DNA of 64,000 bases from Collariella sp. IMI 366227 (Eukaryota; Ascomycota; Sordariomycetes; Sordariales; Chaetomiaceae). The stretch is taken from assembly GCA_027946355.1 (NCBI GenBank), contig JAPEUS010000005.1:1612001-1676000 (forward strand), given 5' to 3'. Below, in pieces: positions 11,814 to 22,311 of this stretch; the first letter of the stretch is position 1, and the number at the start of each line of letters is the position of its first letter. The notes below the pieces were generated by a model. It was not told the DNA's origin and made no database searches. It saw nothing but the letters and a program-made list of their open reading frames with translations. Position numbers and translations under genes: made by a program.

Positions 11814-12863
11814 ATGTCTCCTAAGCGTTGGGGTACGTCGATTTCCTCCTTTGCCCCGCGCCTCCACGGCTTATCACATCTGCCCACCATCTGTCGACTC
11901 TGGCTGACGCAACATTCCAGAAGATGAGGAGTCCGAGGACTCTGCGCCGAACTCCCCCGTTGTTGGCGCTGTTGGCGTTGGCCGCCGCAAGTTCGACGAC
12001 GAGGAGGGTGACGACAGCGATGTACGTTGCGCAACACCACGCCCGTCCACCCATACAACAACACTAACACGACACCACACAGGTCCTAGACTCGTGGGAC
12101 GCCGCCGAGGACTCCGAGGTCGAGCGTGAGAAGGCCAAGAAGGCCGCCGAGGCCAAGGCCAAGGCCGACGCCGAGGCTGCCGCCAACAAGAAGAGCAAGA
12201 CCCAGCGCATCGCCGACCGCCTGGCCGAACGTGCCCGCGCCAAGGCTGAGGCTGGCGAGTCGGACAGCGACGATGACGAGACGGAGGCCCAGAAGCGCGA
12301 GCGCCTGCGCCGCACCGAGAAGGAGGCCGATCTTGCCCACGCCGAGGACCTGTTCGGCAGCATCGGCATCAGCAGCGGCCGCAAAGCGACCACCGCCGGC
12401 AGCGCCGTGCCCATCGACGCGAGCGACCCGACCAAGACGGTCGACCTGTCCAGCCTGCCACTGTTCAAGCCGACTACCAAGACCCAGTTCGAGAACCTGC
12501 GCACCACTCTGGGCCCCATCGTCGCCGGCCTGTCCAAGAAGCCCCACTACACCATGTTCCTGCAGGAGTTCTCCAAGCAGCTGGCCAAGGATCTGCCCAG
12601 CGACCAGATCAAGAAGATTGCCAGCTCGCTGACCGCGCTGAGCAACGAGAAGATGAAGGAGGAGAAGGCGGCTGAGAAGGGCGGCAAGAAGAGCAAGGCC
12701 GCCAAGACCAAGACGTCGCTTGCCGGCGTCAGCCGTGGCGGTGCCACTGATATGAAAACTTATGATGATGCGGACGATGCTTTCGGCGAGTAAGTGGCTG
12801 TCACCTTCCTGTCACATGGCCGTTTAATCACTGACAAAATACCCTAGTGACGACTTCATGTGA
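11814..12863 (+). CDS. HCR1: Eukaryotic translation initiation factor 3 subunit J (eIF3j/HCR1)
   Basis: Four exons: 11814-11832, 11921-12021, 12083-12789 and 12848-12863, giving 280 residues with no break. eIF3j binds the 40S decoding centre, helps eIF3 recruitment and, in yeast, acts in termination and 20S pre-rRNA processing. The N-terminus is acidic (WEDEESEDSAP, FDDEEGDDSDVLDSW), a family hallmark. A long Lys/Glu/Ala coiled coil follows (about residues 50-110). The conserved core reads FENLRTTLGPIVAGLSKKPHY. The C-terminus ends DDAFGDDDFM, encoded across a last exon of only 16 bases, which matches the invariant eIF3j tail. The first exon is also tiny (19 bases). The start sits in a CACC-ATG context. 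Confidence 0.96.
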
Positions 12864-13278
12864 AAGGCGCCCACGATGACCAACCAGTTCGCCGCGTGAC
12901 GCGCCCCTGTCTGCTTCCTGGAACAATGCCGGGGAACCAGCACAGGCCAGCATGTCACCGCGGGGGTTTACAGAGACGATGCAAGACATGCTCTGCGTCA
13001 TCGTCTCTGGGGAGAAGAAGGCGCTCGCCACAACCACCCCGCGTCGCGGCAAGAGAAGGGCTTGTGGAAGCTATGGTGGCGGTTGTTGAAGAGTCAAGAA
13101 GCCTGGAAGAGCGACACAAGCGTATGTTCAGCGCCAGCGAATTTGCTAAATAGAGAGATGTAGCGCAGCCAGCGTATCGAGTGCCGCTTGTCAGGGTCGG
13201 TGTCCACTGTAGCAAAATTGTTGTTCACTTTCCATTAACGACCTCCGGTTATGCTCTGTTGATACAAAAAAAGGGGTA
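12864..13278. other. Convergent intergenic region between eIF3j and MDM31
   Basis: This holds the 3' ends of both genes. No coding region or RNA gene was recognised. Confidence 0.5.
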
Positions 13279-15981
13279 TCAGATTTGTTGCCCACTCCGC
13301 CGCCTCGCACAACACGATGCTCTGGCACAGGAAAGCCCTCCATCACCCCAATAATCCCCATGTAACTGCCAGGCAGTGGTTATAGTCAATCGTACCAAAC
13401 CAAAGTAATACAACGCCGTTTTGCTCCGTCCATGCATGCATGCAGTTTGACCCCGTCCATCCATCCATCCATTCATCCATCCATCCATCCAGGAGCCGGC
13501 CGCCATCCCCTGATTTTGTTTATACAACCCCCTTTCGTACACATAAACACATCGCAGCAGCCTGAGTAGAGAAAACACCACCACCACCACCACCACCGCC
13601 ACTCCAAAATTCAAAAACAAGGCAAAACAAATCAGACCAAATCCCCGCCACCCCGCCAGCAACGCATGCGCCACCAAACTAACCGTCCACAGCCCCACCC
13701 TCTTAAACCTTCTGACCCGACTCTGCTGATCCTCCACGCTCCGCGCAAACGCAGCATACACCTCGGCACTGGTATCGTCCATCAGCCCACAGTCCCAAAC
13801 CGTCCAGCTCCCCTCAAAGTCACTCGCGCGCTTGACGATGCGGCACCCGATCGGGATGTAGGTGCGCTTGGCGTTGATGTAAGCAACGATGGGCCGAACG
13901 AGCGCCTGGTTGACGTAGCTGATGTGCGGGTTGTTGAAGAGCGGGACGGCAGCGCGGACGTCGTTGAGGGAGATGCGCATGTCCATTACGAGGTAGGAGG
14001 GGGGTGAGGGTGGATGGGGTGGGGTTTGAGCTTGATGTAGTGAGGTCGTCTTCGGAGGGGGAGGGGGGAGGGTTGGCTGCTTTCTTCGTAAAAGGTGGAG
14101 GATGAGGAGGGGTTGAGAATGGGGTTGGTTTTTTCGGGGTGCGGCCGCGGCCGCTAGTGGTTTCGAGGATTTTGAGGTACCGGTTGCTGGTTACTGCCTC
14201 TTCCATCTTGTCGTAGAATTCAGCCACGACCTTGCCGATGCCCTCGGCGGGATCGGCGGGGAACATGACATCGGCAACGATGTCGACGTTGCCCTCGTAA
14301 ATCCACCCGAATGGACCCTCAACGCCACGGTTCAGGTGGTCGATCTTGAGACCGTCGATCCGGCACCGGGAGAACTTCTTCCAAGCCGAGTCCTCGCCGA
14401 ACTCGTCCTGCTGTCGCCGCTCTGCGGCAGAGGACATGCTGTGGATCTGCCGAGGGTGAATGGTGAACAGGGACCCGTCAAAGGAGCCTGACATGTGCGA
14501 TGCTGAGAGGAAGTCGTAAAAGAGCCACTGCTTCCGGAGCTGGGGAAGTTCGCACGAGAAGATGGACACGGAAAAGGGGCGGAAGCCGCCCGGCTGGTAG
14601 ACCGTGACCAGCAAGTCTTCCATCTTGAAGGATTCCAGCTCAAAGTCGCCGGGCTGGTGCTCGTGGCGGAACGAAAGAGGATCCATGTCCTCGGAATCAT
14701 CCCAGTGGACCGATGTCCTGTCCACCACGCCTCGGACGCCCTTGACCTCGACGTCCCGCAAGAGGCCCTTGCCATTCCACCATTTGAGGAACGACAGCGT
14801 GACGTTGACCGTGTCGATTGTCACGTCGAATTGCGTGTAGTTTCCGTCGTCTTCTTCCTCAATAACAGCCAGTTCAGGGTCGACCTTCCTCGCGGCGGCA
14901 GCTTCTGCTGCGGCGTTGGAGGATCCCTTCTTGACGGTAGATTTGCCCTGGCCCGGCCTTCGAGAGACAAAAACATTACGGAAGGTGATGACGCCGTCTT
15001 TCCATTTCGGGACAATAGCCGATTCGAAGACGACTGTCAGGCCGGCTGACTCTGTAAGGTAGTCACCGATCCATTTCGCCAGGGTTTCTGCCTTTGGTCA
15101 GCCTGTTGTCCATGAACAGTCATGAATGGATGCTCACCCTGTGCAAAAACGGTGTTGATGAGGAAAATTAGCAGCGAGAAGAAAGTTGTCGTCCCGACCA
15201 GAATCCAGACAATGTGCCCGAACACGAACCAGGACAGAAAAGCGCCCCACTCATCAGCGTTCCAGGGGCGCATGCTCCTTATCGAGAACCATTTAAAGCG
15301 GACTTTTAACCGCTGGCCGAAACTGTTGGCGGCCGCAAGTAGCTCCTCCTTCGTCGGGCGGTGCGGCAACTTCGGGAGGTGTAGATATTTGGACATAGAG
15401 TCCGCCAGCGACTCAGTTTCGGAAGCTTCGGGAGCTGGTGTTTTTCCGGTGGTTGGTGTTGGTATCTTGGACTCTTGTTTGGGAGCAGCCGCCTTCTCCT
15501 TCTCGGCATTTCCCTTGGTGTTTGTGCTGTTTGCCCTCTTCCCGGAGACTGGGGGGTGTCCACGGCCGTTCCTGGCCTGCCCGCGATGGAGCCATATTTG
15601 GCGAGCGAAATGGCTCAAGTTTGCTCTCTGCCCAGAGCTTCCGACTAGTGCTGAGTCTGCCGCCGCAGCGCACGTCGTCGCAACTGCGCCGGTTGAAGAT
15701 GGGCTGGAGGTGAGGCCTATCAGCAGTAGGCCTCCCGAAGTGCAGCTCTGGCGCACATTTTTGCGCGAGATACGCGAGGGATATGGTTGGAAGAAGCGGC
15801 GGGCGGAGTGGAAGAAGCGGGTGTTTTGAGCTTGGGATGTGTTGAAAAACGGCGGCGCCGCGAACGGAGCGCTCGATAGTGCTCGGCCTCGTGGGAGTCT
15901 CGCGGCGAGGACGGTGACGGAGTCGCGGATTGAGCCCCAGAATTGGCGGCCCAGCTGGGTCGTGGTTGCGCTAGAGGTCAT
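13279..15981 (-). CDS. MDM31: Mitochondrial inner-membrane protein MDM31 (MDM31/32 family)
   Basis: MDM31 is an inner mitochondrial membrane protein needed for mitochondrial shape and inheritance and for lipid (cardiolipin) homeostasis. The N-terminus is Arg/Ser-rich with no acidic residues, as for a matrix-targeting presequence. A membrane segment spans WGAFLSWFVFGHIVWILVG to about residue 280. The intermembrane-facing domain includes TLAKWIGDYLTES, GVITFRNVFVSRRP, GPFGWIYEG and, near the end, VRAAVPLFNNPHISYVNQAL and IVKRASDFEGSWTVWD. The intron is 15088-15137. One frame break lies near 14010, where a C run is one base too long. As the DNA stands, the frame runs on to 13279 through V-, W/M/G-rich low complexity; a one-base slip near 13650 would instead stop at 13632, close to the family's usual end. 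The gene is head to head with PNO1. Confidence 0.88.
13456..13490. repeat. TCCA tetranucleotide microsatellite
   Basis: About eight TCCA units with one ATTCA interruption. It falls in the doubtful C-terminal extension of MDM31, where it would encode a Trp-Met-Asp-Gly repeat. A (CCA)n tract lies close by at about 13578-13597. Confidence 0.9.
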
Positions 15982-16449
15982 TGTTGAAAGACATGCTGAC
16001 GCACATGGACCTCAGGGGAGCATTGTTCAGGCCATGGTCGGGGCGTTGGAGCGAGGATGGTGTCTGTGGGTTGTGGGAGTGGGCGCGGAGGAGCTTTGAC
16101 GGAGTGACAGAAGCACTGGCAGCAAACCTGGAATCGAAGCTTGGAACAGAACGCGGCGCGCTGAAAGGCTTGTCGTCCATGACGCTAGCGGCAGTCTCCA
16201 GTTCTGGCAGGGATGCATCGGTAAGGCAGCGTTCCCAGCCAACCGATAAGCATGGATTTGCCAGTGGGCCCACCATTTTTTGACTGAATTTCGAACCCCA
16301 CCACAAAATCACAGGCAAAAGTTCCAGACAGAAAGAGGAAGACGGTGAACAGACCGACCGACGACAGCCGCGCAGCCCCTTCACCTGAGCCAACTATTTC
16401 CTTCCCGATCTCGACGGTACCTCGAACACACTCAGAGAAGACATCCACG
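15982..16449. promoter_or_regulatory. Shared divergent promoter region of MDM31 and PNO1
   Basis: 468 bases separate the two start codons, which point away from each other. No clear TATA box is seen on either side, in keeping with housekeeping expression. Confidence 0.6.
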
Positions 16450-17506
16450 ATGCCTGCCCCGACAGCCCTCCTTCAGCCCACCGCGGCCCCCGAAGTGGTC
16501 CCTGCTGCCATCACCGAGCAGCAGGACGAGCTCCTCGTCGATATGCAGGACGCCAACCCAGCAGAGCCCAACGCCGCCGCGCAACCCGCACCCACCGACG
16601 ACACAGAGATGGCCATCGACGAGGAAGGGCGGCCAAGGTTTGCGCCAGGGAAGGACATCGTATGTCGCTATCGACTTGGAGCTTGACAAGAACCCGGACT
16701 GATGGTGTCTCCCCTTCCAGGACCCCGTCCGCCGCGCCGAGACACGAAAGATCCCCATCCCGCCAAACCGCATGTCGGCTCTCAAGTCCAACTGGTCCAA
16801 GGCATGCTTACTTTCCCCTATATTCATCCCCCCTTCAACTGTGCTAACACCACCGCAGATGTACGTATCGTCCTTTCACCACCCCTTCACCAGACCAAGC
16901 CACTCACCCCTCCCTAGCTACCCCCCTCTCGTCGACCACTGCAAGCTGCAAGTGCGTATGAACATCAAGGAGAAGCGCGTGGAGCTGCGGTCGAGCAAGT
17001 ACACGACGAGCAACGACTCGCTGCAGATGGGTGCCGACTTTGTGTCGGCCTTTGCCATGGGCTTCGACATTGACGACGCCATCGCGCTGCTGCGCCTCGA
17101 CTCGCTGTACATCCAGTCGTTCGACGTCAAGGACGTGCGCCAGACGCTGGGCACCGACGCCATGGGTCGTGCTATTGGTCGTATTGCGGGCAAGGACGGG
17201 GTATGTTTTCCTGACAAAGGAGGGTGTGCGAAGGTAGTGCTGACTGGGGGAATTACAGAAAACCAAATATGCTATTGAGAATGGTCAGTTGCCGGGTCTC
17301 AGGAGGGGAGATGATAGTGAAACTAACACGCAACAGCGACGAAAACCCGCATTGTGCTCGCCGGCTCGAGGGTGCACATCCTCGGCGCCTTTGAGAACAT
17401 CGGCATGGCTCGCGAGAGCATCGTCTCGCTGGTGCTCGGCGCTCAGCCCGGCAAGGTCTACAACAACTTGAGGATAATTGCCTCGCGGATGAAGGAGCGG
17501 TTTTAG
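16450..17506 (+). CDS. PNO1: Pre-rRNA processing/40S assembly factor PNO1 (DIM2), KH domain
   Basis: PNO1 binds the 3' end of 18S pre-rRNA through its KH domain, partners with the endonuclease Nob1 and brings in the dimethylase Dim1. The predicted exons are 16450-16659, 16721-16801, 16859-16860, 16918-17200, 17259-17283 and 17337-17506, joining to 256 residues. Family blocks are RKIPIPPNRMSALKSNW, then K-I-Y-P-P-L-V, VRMNIKEKRVELR, GFDIDDAIALLRLD, GRAIGRIAGKDGKTKYAIEN and VYNNLRIIASRMKERF at the C-terminus. The acidic N-terminus is variable in this family. The oddity is the second/third intron pair: a GC-AG intron (16802-16858) and a GT-AG intron (16861-16917), both 57 bases, leave only the two bases AT between them. 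These are needed to build the Ile codon. Read through unspliced, the region stays open. Confidence 0.95.
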
Positions 17507-17753
17507 ATGGCTGGACAGCTGTGGGAAAAGTGCATCGGGGGCATCGGGTTGGGCTCGGCGTTTGGGAGTATTTGTGGTTGCATGTGTCATGTCATGATGG
17601 AGATCAATCGGCATACCATACCCATATGGTTGGTTCTGAAGAAATGAAGAATTGGAACTCAATATCGATCGATAAATCGTCATCTGCGCCGTCCTTGTGG
17701 GAAATGCCGGGGTATCATAAGTCAAGCTCGCCTTCCATCCATTCGTCATCCCT

Positions 17754-19154
17754 TCATGCTCTCTTCTTCACATGAACCTCGAACTGGTTGACCTCATCCG
17801 GGTCAATATCAAGTTCCGTGACCAAACTTTCGTCGTCCAGCCTCTCCCCATCAAAGTGAATGGAAACGTCCCACTCTGGCCCGACCCCCTTCTGACCCCG
17901 AAACGCTTCGACCATCATGGCGACATTCGTCTCTTCCTTCGCCATCATCTTCAACGGCTCGTGCTCCCTAGCCTTCAACACCACCTTGATCCCTCGCTTC
18001 CTCTGCGCCTGCACAGCCTGCACCTCCTCCTCCCCGTCCCCTCCCCATCTCCAACCGCGCCATCGAATCCCTCACCTGACAAACCCATCCTCCTCCCCTC
18101 TCCTTCTCCCCACCACCTCCTCAAACGCCCCTCCGTCCAAACCTCCAACACCACCCCGCCCTTAAATACCCCTCCCCGTCCCCTCACCCTCCCGTTTCCT
18201 CATCCACCTGCACCCCCAGACTCGCAAGCGTAGAATGCCCATAGATCTTATTCCCCTTCCACGTCAGAAACAGCGCGGCGGCGATATCGTCGGGTATGTC
18301 GACCCCGGGAGCGGGTTGTCGCGATCCAAACGTCGAGGAGCAGTTGCACGGTTTGGTTGAGACGGCGCTCAACCAGGACGGGGGTGGTGGCGCCAGGAGC
18401 TGGGAGGTGACGAGGATGCGGATGATGGTTTGCGTGTTGGTGGAGGATTGCAGGGCGCGGGCGCGGGAGATCCATTCGGAGAATTCGTCTGGGGCTGCTG
18501 CGGGGTGTTGGGGATTGGGGAGGAGGAGAGAATTTCGAATTCGTCGGAGTCGTCGTTATTTTTGTTGCTGTTGGGGAGGTTTTGGGGTTTTGGGGTAAGC
18601 GTGCGGCGTGCTGTTTGTCGGGTGACGCGGGTTGGACGGGGTGGACGGGGTTGGGCTTCGTCGGAGGAGGAGGAGTCGATTACGGTGACGAGGGAAGTGG
18701 CTGAGCCTTCGGGGAGTTTGGACGCGCTTCGTTTTGAGGCGGGTGTTCCGGGTGTTGTTCTTGAGCCAGGCGTCCGTGGGGTTTTGGAGGGCGTCGGGGT
18801 CATGGGCCGTGACGATCTCCTTAGTCGGATAATCTCTTTCTCCTTTCGTTTGACGTCCACTATCAAATCGTCGTCTGACCCGTCTAGTGTGATGGATTGT
18901 TTGCAGGTGACCCGAGGCTCATCCTCGTCGTCTGACCCGACTTTCCTCTTCTTGCTATCATGTTGATCCTGGTCCTCCTCTTCAGCCTCGCGGAGAACTT
19001 CGGAAAACATGTCTTTCGAGTGTCTGAAAAGGTCGAGATCGTTATCCTCGTCAAATCTCTTGGGTTCTTCGGTTGGCTCAGACTGCTGTCTCCGCGCGAC
19101 TGTGCGCTTGAAGGGCAAGGCCCGTCGTTTTGGCGGGGCAGCCGCTTCTGTCAT
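17754..19154 (-). CDS. RAD60/Esc2/NIP45-like protein with SUMO-like domains, frame-disrupted
   Basis: Members of this family couple SUMO signalling to genome stability, working with SUMO E2 and the Smc5/6 pathway in the nucleus. The start is MTEAAAPPKRRALPFKRT. The N-terminal half is acidic and disordered, with two SUMO-interaction-like motifs: VTVIDSSSSDE and FEILSSSP. A first ubiquitin-like domain is recognisable as EFSEWISRARALQSS, TPVLVERRLNQTVQLLLDVW and IPDDIAAALFLTWKGNKIYG. The C-terminal SUMO-like domain is intact: GIKVVLKAREHEPLKMM, FRGQKGVGPEWDVSIHFDG and ELDIDPDEVNQFEVHVKK. Between 18500 and 18030 at least four single-base frame breaks occur (near 18500, 18395, 18320 and 18190-18030), some clearly one missing C. 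No introns were recognised. It is convergent with PNO1. Confidence 0.78.
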
Positions 19155-20622
19155 TGTGGAAAAGGTCGTGGTGTTGAGCGCAAATATTGTTGGCGAGGTT
19201 GGGAATACAGCGTAGTATTCAGGTCGAGGGTCAAGTTCATAACCGCACAAGTGTAAAAAGTTGGTTGTTTGTTGCGCTTAGGCGAGGCTGGAATGCGAGT
19301 TGAATGTTGCTTGGGATGAAAGAAGGGTCGAGGCCGCAGACGCAACTCACAATTGGATCGCGTCGAGCGTGTTTGGTGGGGCGAAGCACTTTCAAGGTTT
19401 CCAGATTCGGTTAGCATCGTTTTCCTCAAGATGGCAGGGCGAGTGTTGGTCTGTTCATCACTGAGAGGACGTTGCATTTGAAATAAGGTTGTGGCTCAAT
19501 TTGACAAGTGGAATCGCCGACACGGATAAACTTGCAAAGTTGAAGCTAGGCACCGTATTTGAGGTAGATATTTTTTCGCAAAATCACGGAGAAATACTTC
19601 ACCAAGCACTACAGGCCGTTGGTTCCCTAAGTGAACACACTGCGGAAGGCGGTATTTCCAGGCGGTAGGAGATGGAAGAGGGAGGATAGCGGATTGTATA
19701 CTCACATGAGGAGGATACTTGAGGAAGCCGGCAAGAATCCGAAGGTAGCGGCGGAGGCATAGCCTTGTAGATTTGCACTCGTTACCATAATGCTTCTATG
19801 AAATCACATCGATTGTCACTCTCGTCCAGCCAAATTTAACGCGTGCGCCCCCCCAGAGCCAGCAGCGCAAAACCCCTTCTGATCTCGCCTTCGCGCCCGC
19901 AAACCCACCAGCACATCGACTACCTCGCTGTCGACCACCCTGCACGCGCCTCCGTAGTTCTACTTTCCTATCGTTGGTTTCACTCGCCTACCGTACGCGT
20001 GCGCTCTCTTCTCCCACCCTCTACTTCACCGCTGTAAGCCCCGCCATCGCGTCGCGAACTGCTGCAAGCACCCGCGCACCCTCAACCTCTCGGGTCTTTT
20101 GCATACTAATCCTACAAAACGAGTGCAGAATACCCAAAGATTTTGCTGTTTAGAACGCTGATGATTAGCGCGAAGATGTCAGTTGATTCTGCCGGCGCAA
20201 AAAGGCGGTGACCCATGACCCATCCGATTGCCACGGGTCTCCATGTGCGGAGACATCCTGGAACGGCGCCAGACGACCGGGGCCCCATATCGGCTGCCGG
20301 GGAATAGTGGGGCCAGCCGAGGTAACACCCCCAGAAACAGCTTGGACACGATCGGCTTGGACACGATCGAGACTCTTGACGCGGAAGACAGGATCACGCA
20401 TCAGTTGGACAGCCTCATATCCCAAATCCGGTCCCTTGAAACCCGGTTCCCCCATAAAAGCAATATTAAAGCCCTGAACCCACCCTTTGTTTCCGGACCC
20501 ATTACCCCAGACTCCCTTACCCCAGACTCCCACTCATCCCATCCCCTCCTCTCCCTCCTGAACCCTGTCTCACTACAATCAATATCTCAACCTTCACAAC
20601 TTCCTCTTCCGGCCGCTTCACT
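19155..20622. other. Divergent intergenic region between the RAD60-like gene and SPS19
   Basis: About 1.47 kb with no recognised gene. From about 20500 to 20620 it is pyrimidine-rich, as in many fungal 5' leaders just before SPS19. A 14-base phrase containing cggcttggacacgatcg is repeated in tandem near 20341-20372. Confidence 0.5.
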
Positions 20623-21855
20623 ATGTCGGTGCCAAAGTCTGAGTACCTCAGCAATGTCTGGCGGGACGGTATCTTCGGTTCGTGATATCCCCGAGACATA
20701 GACCCTTCAGCTCTGACTAACACCTTCCTTAGCCAACCGTGTGGTCTTCGTCACTGGCGGCGCCGGCACCATTTGCAGTGGCCAGACCCGCGCCCTCGTC
20801 CATCTCGGTGCCAACGCCTGCATTATTGGTCGTAGTGTTGAGAAGACAGAGGCCGCGGCCAAGGAGATCGCAAAGGTCCGGAGCGGCGCCCGTGTCATCG
20901 GCATTGGTGGCGTTGATGTTCGCAGCGTAAGTTCCCCAATGTAGCCTTAGTGATACCCCCTAGCTGACCGACGTCACAGTTTGACTCCCTCAAGGCGGCC
21001 GCCGACCGCTGCGCGAAGGAGCTCGGCGCTATCGATTTCGTCATGTACGCCTCCTAGCCCCCAGCCATCCTACCGTCCTTCCCCTGACCCTGTTATGTGT
21101 AGTGCCGGCGCAGCAGGCAACTTTGTGGCTCCCATCGCGGGCCTCTCATCCAACGCCTTCAAGACCGTGATGGACATCGACACCATCGGCACCTACAACA
21201 CCATCAAGGCTACCGTCCCCTACCTAGTTGAGTCCGCGGCCCGCAACCCCAACCCCAGCCCCGACGGCCTCACAGGCGGCCGCTTCCTAGCCGTCTCCGC
21301 CACGTTCCACTACACGGGCATGCCGCTTCAAGCACGTACGTACCCAGTGAACCCTCCCCTCACTTAATCCTCCATCCCTACCCGCCCGCCGGCCCCCAAA
21401 CCCCCATTCAACTCTCTGACACAACCCCACACCTTCCCCCTTCTAACCAGTCCCACAGACGTCTCCGCCGCCAAAGCAGCCATCGACTCCTCACCGGCAC
21501 GCTCGCCCTTGAATACGGTCCCTCGGGCTCACCTCCAACTCCCTCGCGCCCGGCGCCATCGACGGACCGAAGGGATGGAGCGGCTCGCCTCGTCCCTCGT
21601 TACCTCCTCCGCCGACAAGGGCAAGGGCATCCCCTCTGCGCGCTGGGGCAGTGTTCGGGACATCGCGGACGCGACTGTTTATCTGTTTAGTGACGCGGGG
21701 AATTACGTGAATGGGACGACGCTAGTGGTGGATGGAGCCGGGTGGAGGAGGCAGGGCGGGACGGGGGTGGGACTGGATCCCGGGATGGAGTATCCTGATT
21801 TTTGTTGGGGGATGTGAGGTTTAAGGTCAAGGATGGGAGGAAGGCTAAGATTTAG
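20623..21855 (+). CDS. SPS19: Peroxisomal 2,4-dienoyl-CoA reductase (SDR), frame-disrupted last exon
   Basis: The enzyme reduces 2,4-dienoyl-CoA with NADPH, allowing peroxisomal beta-oxidation of unsaturated fatty acids. Exons: 20623-20677, 20733-20926, 20980-21044, 21103-21335 and 21459 onward. The order matches yeast Sps19: FVTGGAGTICSGQTRALVHLG (NADPH-binding loop), IGGVDVR, IDFVIAGAAGNFVAPIAGLS, FLAVSATFHYTGMPLQ, HVSAAKAAIDS, GSVRDIADATVYLFS and GTTLVVDGAGWR. The last exon has three one-base deletions between about 21487 and 21565. As written the frame ends at 21817 in -CWGM. One more missing T near 21795 would carry it to 21855 and end in Ala-Lys-Ile, a PTS1-like peroxisomal signal, which suits the enzyme. 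With these four bases restored the length is 315 residues. Confidence 0.88.
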
Positions 21856-22311
21856 GTGAAGACAGAGGGAGGGGTTTAGGGATAATTAGGGTGGGATGTT
21901 GGAGGGAGCATGGAGAGAAGGGGGGACAAAAGGAGTGAAGAGATGGATGGGTGGTGGTTGTTAGATTCCATAGGTTTTTGCAAATAGCATGGTGTGGTTA
22001 ATTGGAGCGGAATACGGCAGGCGATGGTCCTGAATCTGAGAACTCTGAACGACCCCCGGCTTCTGGTAGAGAAATGGTGTGTAAACAGAGCTAATCCGCG
22101 TCTCTAATTAATATGGTATCCTGAAGTCATTACCACTCGATACCGTCCTCAAGTGTCATTACATATACATGTATACGGGCTATAACCCCAATCAAGCAAA
22201 GCAAGCCAATCCGACCCAATGAAACAAACACCTTTCCAACTCTAACTCAACGCAAGTAGTGCAGAAAGAAAAAAAAAACGGGTTTCAGTTTACGTCGTAG
22301 AACCGCCACCA
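21856..22311. other. Convergent intergenic region between SPS19 and the MFS gene
   Basis: A/G-rich then A-rich 3' flanks. No gene was recognised. Confidence 0.5.
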
